From positions 77,292-141,291 of the forward strand of contig CAJNDT010005917.1 in assembly GCA_905221615.1 (NCBI GenBank): 64,000 bases of DNA, read 5' to 3'. The position numbers and the translations under genes were made by a program. Positions 21,137 to 32,430 of this stretch are shown here, piece by piece. The notes below the pieces were generated by a model. The model saw only the letters and a list, made by a program, of their open reading frames with translations, was not told where the DNA came from and searched no databases. This stretch comes from Symbiodinium sp. CCMP2592 (lineage: Eukaryota > Sar > Dinophyceae > Suessiales > Symbiodiniaceae). Position 1 is the stretch's first letter, and every line of letters starts with the position of its first letter.

Positions 21137-24100
21137 TCTTCTTGACCTGCAGGGAGTTGCAACCACAAGGAAGCTTTCTTCTACGCACAGTTGCTCGGGA
21201 TCCGGAGCCCAGAGACTCCACTATCCCCTTAATTACAAACTACACCTTAAACTGCAGTAGGATCCCGAATATGATTTAAGGAATATTCCTTCATTGAGGG
21301 ACATTGGAGTCTCTGGGAACTCAATCCCTGCACCAGTGCCCTCCGCCCTAAACCCTTAACCCTCGGCTTGTATTCCAGTCGTCCCGAATGATGCAGCTCT
21401 CTCCAGGGCCTCTTGGGGGAGGCCATCGGGCGTCGGAGCCTGAGAGGGGTGCCAGGTGGGACTTTCCGAAAATTATGGGGAAACTTTAGGGTTCCTTTAA
21501 AGGGTAATTACTGTAAGGGTGCCCTATTTTGGCGGTCCTTATAATAAGGATCCTACTATTCAGGGTACTATACTAGGGTCCCATTTTTTCGGAAACTCCC
21601 AAGTCGCCCTGATTGATTTCAATAGGGGAACACATTGAGGAAGCGTGGGGAGGTCTCCATGCTGCAGAACCACACAGATGAGCACAGCTTTGATGCTCAA
21701 CGCGACTCGAGACTGACTGAAAACCTGTCTCCCCGTCCCTACGGTTAGATGATACAAATCCTGCATTACCTTAAGGACCCTAAACTGTGGGAATTATGGT
21801 ATATTCCTTATTATGGGTAACGCAGGATTTATATCATCAACAGTAGGACTAGGATTGACCCTGCTTGGCGCCGTGGCCTCCGAGCTTCCGTCAGCCATCA
21901 CAGGCCTCCCGTTGCAGCGACATCTGAAAACATCTGAATCCGCGGAAAGTTTCCGGGCCAGATCAGGGCAGCTCACTGCAGTTTACCAGTAGCAGTCAAC
22001 AGCAAATCCGAAGCATCCGAAGTCTTCGTTCCTGGGCTGTTTTGCCCACGTTGACGCGTCAGGCCGGAGGTGACGGCATGGTCTCACTAATCCAATCTTT
22101 TACAGATGTCATGAACTTGCAAGTAGCCTAAAAAGACAGTCGGAGGCTAGCTTTGCTCTGCACCGTCATGTGCTGGTGCGCTGGGAGGAGTGTAAAACAC
22201 GGCAGATTGCTTGTGCAGATGTCAGCTTTGGGACTTCCCAAGTTCAGCACGCACCGAGAGGCTTTATGTCTGTTGTTGTTCATTCGTTCCGAGATGCGTG
22301 TCCTGCTTGGCTGGTGGAGCTAGGTCGATCAGCGAATTCATATCGCTGGGCTCCCTCCCGTCGATTGAGCCCCAAAATTCGCCTCCGGTCCATGATGTTA
22401 TTGATAGATCAACATACAGCCATGGCCATGACCTGCACGCGGTCTGCAAGGCTTTGAGGCAATAATCATGCCGAGCAAAGCCAGGTTGATCTCTGACACG
22501 TACCGACGAAGGTCTTCCTCCAGAAAGGGGTGCATGGGAGCCATGCAGTTGATAGCTGGTGTGAGCAAACTCCAGGCAGTTACACTAGCGGTTACACATT
22601 ATGGAGGGGCATGAAGGGTTCATGTCAGGGTACTCACTGGTCCCAGGTCGAAGGAATTCGATATTACGATCATCATGCCCCTCTGACGCCGAGGGCAGGA
22701 CCGGGGTCGCCCCGGTATCCATCTTGCGGAGCATGATCTCCACCTCCCCCAAGTATGAGACGCGTACTCTTTTGATATTACATTTTCAGAGTGTGCACGG
22801 CAGGAGCTGCGATGTATGATGCCTCGCGCTCCTCTAGCATAAGATTGTTGGACTCATCCACCTGCAAAGCGGCATGCCGCTTGTCTCAGTCTTGCATGGG
22901 CCACGTCACTTCTCAAAATCAGCAGCAAGCCCATGCTTGCGATCACGTGTCACGAATCCCTGGCATGAGTGCAAGATCTTTGAGGCCCAGAACAACTCGC
23001 CTCACAGAAGAGCTCGAACAGCAGCTCCTTTCAAGGCTCCGCACTGCCATGCAGGTGAACCCCCGTAAATAAGGTTCGTCTTCCAAAGTTTTGGCGATGT
23101 GCACGAAGGAGGTTTCTAGAAACGCTGGGGTTGGCACTTGCCTATCTATACATCTGCTTAGGCAGCGAAGCTGCGAGAACTTCTTAGACAGGCTTTGGCT
23201 ATTGCTGGGAGCACCCTCACGGACCTACTGTATCCTTCCTTTAGTGGCATCTTCCACTGCCCACTGGCCTGGGGAATTCGACGCCCCTTTGCCCTGCCAC
23301 CCTGGTGTCTTTAGCTGCTTGGTGGGGTTCAAACTTCAATCATGTATGCTTTTCTCCTTTTCCCTGCCTGCCTTACCCCCCCCCCCCCCGGCTGGTGTCG
23401 CTAGGTGGTTGGCTAATCATCTGGAGAATGTCGTATGTATATAGACAGACGAACCCGTGCCATCCATTTGCGCTGCACTGGACGAAGCTAGCATGCCACG
23501 TGTTTCAGGCCATCACCCCACATCCTCGAGAAATATCGCCTGTGACATGAAACGCTGTTCAATCGATCTTAGACCATAAAAGGCCGTGTCTTGTCGCGGG
23601 TCCATATCACCCTCGAACTCTTTGGCGAGCAGTTTGTAGTACCTTGGCATCGTCAGATCTGCTGGCAGTGCGCGATTCTTCAAATGCAGCTCAGCATTCG
23701 CAGTTACCGACGGAAATGCCTGCTCTAACAACTTCGGCATCGAAACTCTGCATGAGCCGATCCCAGTGAGGACCTCCTGCCACTTGTGCAGGCTGCCCAA
23801 CTGTTCGTGCGCATGGAAGCTCCCCAACCCGAAACCCTAAACCGATGCTTGGTATCGGCATTTTCGGCTCCCGGGCCCCGGGCTCCGGCATGGTCTCCAG
23901 AAGCCCGGCTTGGCTGGAGCAGAGACAAAGCTCAAAAAGACTTGGAATGGAACTATACAGCAGTTGGGGGGGCGGGGGCGGGGTGGCTTACAGGTTTTGT
24001 ATAGGGCATTGGGGCTTGAATAAATAGAACGTGGGTGAGCAGTCCGACACAGCAGGCAGCTCAGATTCAACAAGTCAACATGCAGGTAGCAGGCGAACGA

Positions 24101-24650
24101 AGCAGCGCCTTTTGTCCGGAGACGGTACAACACACAGCTCAAAGTGTTGGGTTCAGTGGTAGAAGTCGGTGGACAAGTTGCTCCAGCTCAATCACACGCG
24201 GATGCGTCGACATTTTTGCAGCGATCAACACGAAGCCTTTCCCTGCTGAAAGCCGGGTTTGTCGTATTACCCTCACAGGGGTCTCGGCACTGCTGTACGA
24301 TGTTCTTTTCCATCGCTGACAATATCCAAGGCCGTTTACTTGGATTGTATGCCACCTTATGCAATCTTGAACCTAGATGTATGAATCGAAGGTACAGGCA
24401 TGCACAACGCGAATGTGAGCTATCGTCGAGCCTCTCTTTCTCCATGATCATCGTCACCATTTTCTCTTCCTGCGAGGTTTCTGAAGACAACTGGGGCAGG
24501 ACTGTGTCACGTCACCTCTTTCAAACTTGCAACACGTGTGCAGAGTCTTCTAGTCTCGTGATGTCTTATAGATTCAGCTGGCTCACCTTGAGTTCGCGAA
24601 GCTGGCTGTAGATCCTGCGGTATCCCATGACCTCGCAGCTATGTTTCGGC
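21137..24650 (-). CDS. Exon cluster(s), unknown protein(s)
   Basis: Minus-strand segments with good protein texture: 24645-24590 (VMGYRRIYSQLRELK before a GTGAGC donor), 24515-24420 (SSETSQEEKMVTMIMEKERL, helical and possibly coiled coil), 23790-23513 (LPADLTMPRYYKLLAKEFEG, FYGLRSIEQRFMSQAIFLED), 23130-22946 (TSFVHIAKTLEDEPYLRG), 22440-22267 (EFWGSIDGREPSDMNSLIDL) and 21207-21137 (DPEQLCVEESFLVVATP). One long gene or several; family unknown. No catalytic motif stands out. Confidence 0.4.
21208..21317. mobile_element. Family B MITE
   Basis: Ends CCCAGAGACTCCACTATCCC and GGGACATTGGAGTCTCTGGG, centre GTAGGATCCCGAATATGA. Flanks AG/AA (imperfect 2-bp duplication). Directly abuts a minus-strand exon ending at 21207. 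Confidence 0.88.
21458..21600. mobile_element. Family A MITE with an internal expansion
   Basis: Ends GGGACTTTCCGAAAATTATG and TTTTTTCGGAAACTCCC. The left half carries about 40 extra bp of GGGTTCCTTTAAAGGG type. Flanks AGGT/AAGT (one mismatch). Confidence 0.85.
23376..23392. repeat. Poly-C/CCCCG tract
   Basis: Short cytosine run preceded by TTACC; noted as a likely sequencing-difficult site. Confidence 0.7.
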
Positions 24651-24812
24651 GGAAGAATCCCAGGTCACAGATCTCATGCTCCAAATCTGGATGCTCCGTC
24701 TATATACTCAGCTGAAGGCATTCCTCCGCAGCGACAGCCAATCAAGTGCCTGGCATAGATACAGTCACATGTCAATCCAGACTGCGACGCCCACCGAGTC
24801 CCGCATCTACTT

Positions 24813-24914
24813 GGGAGTTTACAAAGACAGGGGAGCCTAGAATGGTACTCTAAATAGTAGGATCCTTATTATCAGGACCCCAAAATAAGGTACCCCTAAT
24901 TTTCGGAAACTCCC
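24813..24914. mobile_element. Family A MITE
   Basis: Right half is intact (AATAAGGTACCCCTAATTTT, CGGAAACTCCC); left end eroded (GGGAGTTTACAAAG). Exact 4-bp duplication ACTT on both sides. Confidence 0.88.
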
Positions 24915-25109
24915 ACTTGGCTCGCGTTTTCGTCAGCTCTGATTCACTGATACAAGTAACGGAGCCTGCAGCCTCGCGTCGCAGCCGACGACTCCAGAAC
25001 CCAGAAGACCGGTGAGGAGCGTCGCGGCACTGAAGCTATAGGAGGAGGCCTCGGGGGAGGCATCTGCGAAGCAGAGATGACAATCCCACCAGAAGACCAG
25101 CATTCATGA

Positions 25110-25210
25110 GGGTAGTTGTCAAAATTGTGGCCCCTTATTGGGTAACCTCAATATTAGGTGCCGTATCATAATAAGGAGCCCAAAAGGGACCCTAATTTTG
25201 ACAACCACCC
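25110..25210. mobile_element. Family E MITE
   Basis: Ends GGGTAGTTGTCAAAATTG and AATTTTGACAACCACCC, centre AGGTGCCGTATCATAATAAG. Sister copy at 29147-29247. Lies immediately downstream of the exon ending at about 25224. Confidence 0.85.
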
Positions 25211-25223
25211 AATGAGTCTCTCA

Positions 25224-26250
25224 AACTCTCGAGGCCTTATGCTCGGATCCGCTCGAGCCGGTGTACCACCGCAGCAGCGAAACCAAAGAGATCGAACCAT
25301 CCTCCGTCATGCGTTCTGTTAAGAGCCGACAGAGCCATCCACCCATGATGGGAACACCCCCCTTGCCTTGCGCTGCGGAGTGCTCTCGGTGAGGCTGCCC
25401 GGTGCGCAATCCTCGATTGCCTGGAAGCAGAGCCGTGCTCTCACTCTCGCAAAACTGGCAGTCTCCACATAGAAACATCTTAACAGGGAGAGGGAGGTGG
25501 ACAGAGAGAGAGAAACCCTAAACCCCAAAGACGAGCGCTCAGGCCACAGGCCTGCATCAACTTGGTGGCCTCGTCTCCACGGACACGGCCGTCCAAGTTG
25601 GCATCGTGTTGCACAAACACGGCAAACAAGGCCTCCCAAGCTTGGCTTTCAGCTCAGAACAAAAAAAGGTTCAAGATCCCATGGTGACACAGGCGGCAGG
25701 CCCTTCGCACTGAATTGTCGTGTCTTACAAAGACAGTTTGCTGCTACCTCAGCTCGACATCCTCACCACCGTTCCACGCATCGCTCGTAAGGGCTGCCGC
25801 CGGCCTCTTCGCTTCGATCCAGCTCCATTGTGAGAAGCCGATGGATCTCGGGCGATCGCCGAAGTCAGCATGAGCTACGCTTTGTGTCTTCGTGCGTGGT
25901 GCCGTCAAGTTCGCTAAGACCTCTGCGGAGGGCTGATTTCTGCGGTTGAGGTGTTTCAAGAAAACTCCAAGCTTCGACAGACAGAGATGTGTGGTGCTTG
26001 GAGGTCGAAGAAGGCTCGAAGTGAAGATGCTTTCAGGATTGGAGGGGGTCAGGTGTGGGAGAAGGTGCGTGCTTGGGATAGGACAGATACGAAAGGACGT
26101 GAGCAATGCAAATGCAGGAGGCTTCCAGACACGGACCACGGAGTTTGAAACTGTACAGTCCCCAAAGTGCCGCCGTGCCACTCTCATCGCGAGCCGTCTG
26201 AGGTAGTGCAGCTCCCATTCTCGATAGGCCTGCGTCGGCCCCAAACGCAA
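25224..26250 (-). CDS. Exon segments, unknown protein
   Basis: 25470-25224 reads CGDCQFCESESTALLPGN, then VPIMGGWLCRLLTERMTEDG and SLVSLLRWYTGSSGSEHKA; 25960-25744 reads LNRRNQPSAEVLANLTAP and FSQWSWIEAKRPAAALTSDA; 26250-26150 reads AYREWELHYLRRLAMRVARR. All are protein-like on the minus strand and may belong to one gene. No family recognised. Confidence 0.4.
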
Positions 26251-26283
26251 AACGCAAAAGCAGCCGCATTGGGAGGGGGAAGA

Positions 26284-26498
26284 GGAGGAGAAGGAGGAGT
26301 AGCAGCAGCAACGTGCTGCTGCTGTCGCTGCTGTTGCTGATGTTGTTGCTGCTTTGATCGGTTTTGCTGTTACTGTTGCTGTTGCTGCTGCGGCTGTTGC
26401 TGCGTTTGCTTCTGTTGTGGCAGTTGTTACTGTTCACTGTTGCTGCAGTTGTTGCTGCAGGTCCCGGTGCCGGTGCCCGTTGTTGCTGTTGTTGTTGC

Positions 26499-26544
<46 letters not shown>

Positions 26545-26615
26545 GCGTTTGTGGCGGTGGTGACGGCGGGTGTTGTGGTCGTTGTTGTTGCTGTTGTTGC
26601 TGCTGATGTTGACCG
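26284..26615. repeat. TTG/TGC trinucleotide microsatellite
   Basis: Long GTT, GCT and TGC runs, purest at 26470-26545. Gives poly-Gln/poly-Asn on the minus strand and poly-Leu/Cys/Val on the plus strand; not taken as coding. Confidence 0.9.
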
Positions 26616-26629
26616 GTACTAGGGGGACC

Positions 26630-27185
26630 CCTTCGCGGGGGTGGGGGGGTGGGGGGGTCCCCCCAAATAGGTGGGCCACCTATTTCCGGGTACATGGAAT
26701 GCTGGGGGGGGGGGTCCGCTCAGATGCAAAGGTGTGAGACGAGTCAGGTCTAGGTTTCTGCTGTCTCTGCTACAGGAACCCTAGAGCCAGCCCTCTGGCA
26801 GCCACCTATATTCGTACCGCGATCCTTGACGTAGACACTGGTCGGGTGGACTAGGGAAAGATCCGGATATAGGGGGATTCCAGGGGGAGGACCCTACGGT
26901 TTGTGTGGTCTCTGCTACACGAAACCTAGACTTGGCGCCAGGCCCGCCACCTATTTCTCCGTGTGGATTCTACCACCACATTGTACCTACTTCCCTGGCA
27001 TTCCTCCTACTAGTTATTCACACAGCACACGGCTTCACGCTCGAAACACGGATCTAAGCCCTCCAAACCTACCGATCGCCACCTATTTTCTCAACCCCCC
27101 CCCACGGTGGAAAAATAGGTGGCGCGTCCCCAGGAAGAATAGGTGGGAATCCTACTCACGTCCCCCCACCAACCACCTATTCGAA
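26630..27185. repeat. Cluster of CCACCTATT words with G/C homopolymers
   Basis: About eight copies of CCACCTATT or its complement AATAGGTGG within 550 bp, including a palindrome at 26665-26685 and a facing pair at about 27078-27121. Two diverged direct repeats share CTCTGCTACA and CCTAGA. G7-G10 and C9 runs occur at 26643-26660, 26704-26713 and 27097-27105. Confidence 0.55.
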
Positions 27186-27189
27186 TCCT

Positions 27190-28085
27190 GATAACGCCGA
27201 TATGACCCGGGGGTTATCGAGGGGCACCTCCGAGAGGTAAACGGCCTCGTCGTCTTCGGGATCCTCACCAAACTCCAAAGCTCTTCCTATTTCGGCTTAG
27301 GGGCTTAGGGGTTTAGGGTTTAGGGTTTACTCCAAAGCTCTTCCTATTTCGGCTTTGGGGAATGCGAAGGCGATTGAAATCCTCTTCTGGATGATCCTCT
27401 TCGAAGTAGTCTGCACCGTTCTCCTCAGCCATAGCAGTGGGAGCTGCAGTCCCTCTGCCCCGAACGGAGATGAAAGGAGATTCTTCCAGATTTTCTGAGA
27501 TGCCCATGGGTTGGATTATCAGACTTTGGTGAGACTTCTTGCATGCCGATGGTCCTCCAAGTTCTCGCTGTCCTCGTCGTCACCTAGATCGTTGGAACCG
27601 ACGCACGAGTCTTCCGCCGCTGGAACACAGAAGGCCTTCATCGCCTTCAAGAAGTGCGTCTTGTTTCCGCACCTCGCGGCTAATATCGGCGCTTTCTGCG
27701 CTGGTTCGTACAGCGTTCCAAAGCTGCGCTGTCTGGCAATTGGATCTGCTTAAACAAGTAGACGATGTCGCAGGCTTGCTTTGCACGTGAAAAGGGCTTC
27801 TACATTGCCATCCATATTGACATTATGGAGTCGTTATATCTGAAATCCACCCACTGCAGCTGCGGCACCTCCGGGCTTGAAGGGGAGAACAAGGCGTCCT
27901 GCGGCAAGCAGTAGCAGCAGATCTCGTGAATACGTTCCGCATTGTTGTAGTCTCGTAAAAGCTGACCCATTTCGAGGAGGGTCACGGACGTGTGTTGGCT
28001 TGAACCCTTGTAAGAATGTCCCACCATGTCCCACCCATCACGCGCAGTGTAGAGTTCCCACTCCTGCGCACCCGCCAGCACGGAG
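27190..28085 (-). CDS. Multi-exon gene, unknown acidic protein
   Basis: Minus-strand segments in order: 28085-27810 (WELYTARDGWDMVGHSYKG, LLRDYNNAERIHEICCYC, VPQLQWVDFRYNDSIMSIWM), 27785-27700 (QACDIVYLFKQIQLPDSAAL), 27690-27535 (THFLKAMKAFCVPAAEDSC and an acidic run DDEDSENLED), 27507-27356 (NGADYFEEDHPEEDFNRL) and 27298-27195 (EFGEDPEDDEAVYLSEVPLD). Strong protein texture, family unknown. A telomere-type insertion with a 27-bp direct repeat lies between the last two. Intron borders are not fixed. Confidence 0.5.
27272..27355. repeat. Telomere-type insertion flanked by a 27-bp direct repeat
   Basis: Positions 27272-27298 and 27329-27355 are identical over 27 bp. The 30 bp between them are TTTAGGG-type units only (27299-27328). 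On the minus strand each copy carries AATAG|GAAGAG, so a GA..AG intron could remove one copy plus the insert. Lies inside the gene at 27190-28085. Confidence 0.9.
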
Positions 28086-28953
28086 GCACGATCCCTCGGA
28101 GCCTTGAAGGTGGTGCCAACTGCAGTTTCTTCGTGTGGATTTTACAAAAAACAAACGACAGTTCGATGCGTGGCTGTGAAAGAAACTAAGGGCATCGCGA
28201 TTTCACTGGCTTCATCTTTGGAGTACACCGAGACCTTGCCATCTCGCCTTGGGTGCCATCAATCAGGGCACTCTTGCATGTGCATTTAGTCATGTATCGT
28301 GGCGATCTCAGCTTGGCGCATGAGTCCGGAGCTGTCTTGCCTGAACCACGCAACCGAGAGGCGAGGGGCGTGCTTCGCCACATGTCGAAGGTCTAACGGT
28401 CGTGCACTGGAAGCTCAACAAGGAATCACTCCTTTCAATCTGTGGAACGGAAGATAGGCCGAGGCTTTGGCTTGGGCTGAAGCGCTTTGTCTTCAGTCGA
28501 AGCAGCAGCAGTCCGCAGCGCGAAACGATTCCACTGCTGCGGGGTTCCAATTGGACGGGTTGACTTGTTTGTGGTAGCCTCACGAACGAATTATCTTGGA
28601 AGCTGCTGCGTGTTCGTGAGTTCGTGGTGCATGGGCCAGGTCTCCAAGGCTGCGTCATGATCTGCGGCTGGTACTTAGCGATGATGCAACAATCATAACA
28701 CGGCAGGGATGCATAGCTAGACTCGCACAGTTTCTGTCAGCCTGGCTGCAAGATAACAGAACACGCAGAACGAAAGAGCTTGGCAGGCGATCGGTGCTTT
28801 AGCCAAACGGGGCTGCAATCCACATCATGGTGCCGGACTTGCTCGCTTCATCGGGCCGAATGGCTGCCGATCTGCCAATGTCATCTGCCGCTCCAGTGTG
28901 CCATTCCCATAGCCCCGGCTGCCATTCCAGCCTAGATCCGGTGGGACCCATAT

Positions 28954-29055
28954 GGGAGTTTCCGAAAATTAGGGCTACCTTATTTTGGGGTCCGTATAAT
29001 AAGGATCCTTCTACTTAGGGTACTACATTTGGGTCCCCTATTTTCGGAAACTCCC
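28954..29055. mobile_element. Family A MITE, well preserved
   Basis: Ends GGGAGTTTCCGAAAATTAGG and CTATTTTCGGAAACTCCC; exact ATAT duplication on both sides (28950-28953, 29056-29059). Confidence 0.92.
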
Positions 29056-29146
29056 ATATGTGGTACAATGATGATAAGGCCCGCTTTCCATCACTTCCTT
29101 GCTGGATTCCTTGCACTCCAAAGAGGGCCTTCTCTGAAACTGACAT

Positions 29147-29247
29147 GGGTGGTTGCCAAAATTAGGATCCCTTTTTGGGTCATCAATATAATACGGCACC
29201 TATTATTTAGGGCACCCAAAAAGGGGACCTTATTTTGAGAACCACCC
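29147..29247. mobile_element. Family E MITE
   Basis: Ends GGGTGGTTGCCAAAATTAGG and TTATTTTGAGAACCACCC; centre ATACGGCACCTATTATTTAG. Flanks ACAT/AAAT (one mismatch). It lies about 90 bp from a family A copy, yet the two share no end sequence. Confidence 0.85.
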
Positions 29248-29507
29248 AAATGCAAAAGACTGGAGAGTCAGGGGATCCGGACCCCGGCCCGGAGCGGGAA
29301 AGCAATCCGGGCCAGACCTGGCAAGCAACGCACCACGACTTCAGAACCAAAGGGAACCAACTCACAGAATGGAGACTAGCACCACGTCTGTCTTCGGCGG
29401 TCCACCCCAGGAATCCCAGAACCCCGCATGTCAGGCAGACATTCCGTCTGTAGATCTCAGAGAAGGCCTCTGCCTCACCAGGACAGACCCAGCTGCCCAG
29501 TCTAAGC

Positions 29508-29876
29508 TTAAAACCTCAAATCATTGACAAGTACCAGCGAACACTCACGTAGCCAATCAGGTCTTGCTTGCTTCAAAAAGCCTCGGTGTGTTTGCGCGCG
29601 TGCACGTGCATCTGCAATATCGAACTGCCGGCTGCATCCTGCAGCACTGGCCTTCGACAGGGCCGTTCCAGTGTCCTGTTTTGCAGAAGTGAAGGCTTGC
29701 CGACCACATCTTGCCCCGTTCCGACGCCAACTGCCGCCTACACCTGCCAGAAAATCCTCCTGGCTCCAAAGACACCTGGTACCCTCACCCCTCACGCATG
29801 CGGGGAGATGCTGCAAGCTCCGGTCCTCTGTTTGGGCTGCCTGTGCTGAATCCGGGCCATTCCTTTGTGCCTGCAT
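29508..29876 (-). CDS. Possible exon, unknown protein
   Basis: 122 codons open on the minus strand. The C-terminal part has the best texture (SRQFDIADARARAQTHRGF, then WLRECSLVLVNDLRF). The opposite strand is also open here, so only the direction shared with the neighbours favours this reading. Confidence 0.3.
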   Translation of the reverse strand: MQAQRNGPDSAQAAQTEDRSLQHLPACVRGEGTRCLWSQEDFLAGVGGSWRRNGARCGRQAFTSAKQDTGTALSKASAAGCSRQFDIADARARAQTHRGFLKQARPDWLRECSLVLVNDLRF

Positions 29877-29886
29877 CCAGACGAAT

Positions 29887-30044
29887 CCCAGAGACCCCGA
29901 TATCCCTTAATTCAGGAATATACCCCTAAGGGTTCCGTAAAGGGATCTACATGGTTGCTGTAAGGGAGTATACCTTAATTATAGTAGGATCCCGAATATG
30001 GTTTAAGCAATATTCCCTGACTAAGGGATGTTGGAGTCTCTGGG
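29887..30044. mobile_element. Family B MITE with an internal expansion
   Basis: Ends CCCAGAGACCCCGATATCCC and GATGTTGGAGTCTCTGGG, flanked by AT/AT. The extra middle segment contains GGGTTCCGTAAAGGGATC. Confidence 0.85.
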
Positions 30045-30211
30045 ATCCCAGCATTCTGGAAACGTCTGTACACGGAAGTGCACACACTTTCGAAGCAAAC
30101 GATGGATGTCCAGTATAGATGAGACAACGCACCTCCGCTCCAGCCGGCGCCACAGTGGCAAGATTGAACAATGGCCTTGAGGTTGACATGCTTTGGCTGA
30201 TCTGAATGTGT

Positions 30212-30228
30212 ACATATATATATACATG

Positions 30229-30265
<37 letters not shown>
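30212..30265. repeat. (TA)n microsatellite
   Basis: ATATATATATACATG followed by a TA run of about 35 bp. Confidence 0.85.
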
Positions 30266-30266
<1 letters not shown>

Positions 30267-30339
30267 CTACCCCGCCTCATGTACCCACGCTTTGTGCTTG
30301 AATTGTGCGGGATCGTCGTCGTGGCCCGACAAACCTTTC

Positions 30340-32000
30340 CAATCATCACTATTCTTGGTTATATGCAAAGTACACTACAGTACTAATATGTTCTTCTATG
30401 CCAGCAGCAAGTGTAGTTTCACTGTTACATTTACCAATGATGCTCTTCCTGTGACCACTGTCTTAAATACTATGGTTATACTCACCGTTCTGATTGCTTC
30501 AGTAATACCAACCCGGCTGACACTCCTTATTCCCCCCTGTCTTACGATGTCTGAATAGAAACTTTCCTAGGTACACAACCCAGCTAACACTCTTTAGTTC
30601 CCCCTGTCATAGTATGTCTGAAAAAGACTTTCCTAGGTACAGTACGCTAGTCCCGCGGCTACTATTCACACTGTTGAGTGTGCGAACCGACGCGTAAAAG
30701 TAAATGTATTAGTTCTTGAATCCTATGTTTATTTACATTTTGATAAAGTATAAGCCTACGAGCTACTACTTTTCGATTACTTGCACCTGTGCTTGCACGA
30801 TTTGCCAACATACACAAACACTCTCACTAGAATTATGGCTTATTTTGCTGACATATTTGCTCTTAGAAGCCAGCTGAAAGAGGCGAAGACCGAAGATAAT
30901 TCAACATGTTTTGGCTGAGTATTGAACTTTCTACTCCATTCTACTCCACTTTGGTTAAGCTCTATTACAATTGGTACTGCTTAAATGAGTTTGTTGTTCT
31001 CGCTGTCTTGTATTGATATCAACTGCAAGCATTACGTGTTTATTTGTTCTGTGTTTAGGCAACCTTTAGCCTATGCATCGTTTGATTCATGTCCATGCTA
31101 TCGAACTGGGGCTTGTCTGTTCTTACAGCGTCGTTTACAAGTTTCGCACCTAATACATGAGGACCAATAAAGTCTTTCTCGTGTCAGAGTTTTGCGGTGA
31201 CTGCAGTGGGTAGTGCTCTCTACTGTAAGCAACAGTTAACGATGTACAAAAATGAAAGTGCACCAACCAGAGACACCCCCATGCAAGCATGAAGCACCAC
31301 AAGTTATACATGTACCTTTAGGAAAGTGTAAGCGAAGCCAATACATGTCCCATCTAACACTACGTAAAGGCTTCAGCCGTAGACAAAAGCAGACGATACG
31401 TATAGTCCCGCGCACGGTAAAGGACGAAGACAATCAATGACGTGGTCTTCCTAAAGGATCTAACGTCTTCAGGCAGAGATTCAAGCCCAGTCTTGTACAG
31501 CATGAAAAGATTGATCTCATGAACATGTTCGCAAAACATGCAGCAACTTATGTGCATATGTAATCACATCGCAAGAGCACATATGTGTGCCCAACAATTG
31601 AATGTGGCCAATCCGTCAAACTATGAAACTAGTGGCTAGGCCGACTATATTTCATCATCATTGTTGCACATGTCAAAAGGGTATTAATGGGAATTAACAG
31701 TTCTATCAAGATGAAATTCAGTTTTCCTAGTTGTACGATGCAGCTGGAATGGAATTGCTGTGCTAGTCTACATGTCTATAAGCAATAAAACATAAATGAC
31801 GGGATGAATCACGGCAATCACGGCTGTATGATAAGGTAAATGTGTTCTGAAAGAGTCAAACACATACAAAGCTTGTGGATGTATTACCTCGCAAAGCACT
31901 ACCGGTGTTAAGCTTTTGAATTGACCGCGCTATCTGTAGTATCTACACCTGTAGTATCTACAGAGCAGAAAACGACGACTATCCACAGAACAGCGACAGG
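30340..32000. other. AT-rich stretch without recognisable genes
   Basis: Lower GC than its surroundings, free of the MITE families, only short ORFs. It contains a tandem pair of about 66 bp (30509-30575 and 30577-30641, sharing TTTCCTAGGTACA and CCCCCTGTC). May be an old mobile element of a type I cannot identify. Confidence 0.5.
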
Positions 32001-32009
32001 CTCGAAATA

Positions 32010-32230
32010 CAAAATGCAACGGTCAAACCGCAAGGTTCGGTATTCAAACGTACTCAAAACGTATTCTGTTGAATAAGCCTCGGATCCAAGATTCAAGATT
32101 CAAGGTGCAGGGCAAAGTCCTCCCTGGCACCTTGAATCTTGAATCTTGGATCCGAGGCGTATTCAACAGAATACGGTTTGCATACGTTGGAATGCGCCCT
32201 ATCTTGGTCCGCGGCGAGAGTTTTGTATTT
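32010..32230. repeat. Long inverted duplication, potential RNA hairpin
   Basis: The central arms 32058-32113 and 32124-32182 are near-perfect complements (GCCTCGGATCCAAGATTCAA against its reverse complement) with a loop of about 10 nt. Weaker complementarity extends outward to about 32010 and 32230 (AAATACAAAA on the left, TTTTGTATTT on the right). Unlike the MITE families in length, tight loop and absence of family ends. Confidence 0.8.
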
Positions 32231-32410
32231 AAAGATAAGGAAGAAACATACGATCTACAGGCACTCCCCCGATCCCATTAACCCGCGCCGTTCTGCAGCT
32301 GAGATTTAGGAGAAAGGAATGGGAACAAGGGCATCCCAAGAACCCATCCCTTCCCAAAGCCGAGATTGAGAAGACAGGCGTGGGTACATGGAGGGTGGGG
32401 CTAACATATG

Positions 32411-32430
32411 TGTATATATATATATATATA
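32411..32430. repeat. Short (TA)n tract
   Basis: TATATATATATATATATAC. Confidence 0.8.

Noticed and set aside
26033-26695. 220-codon minus-strand ORF with poly-Gln
   Set aside because: Driven by the trinucleotide microsatellite, with poly-Leu/Cys/Val ORFs on the other strand equally open.
30985-31560. Copia-like retrotransposon remnant in the AT-rich stretch
   Set aside because: Read for integrase, RT or RNase H motifs on both strands and found none.
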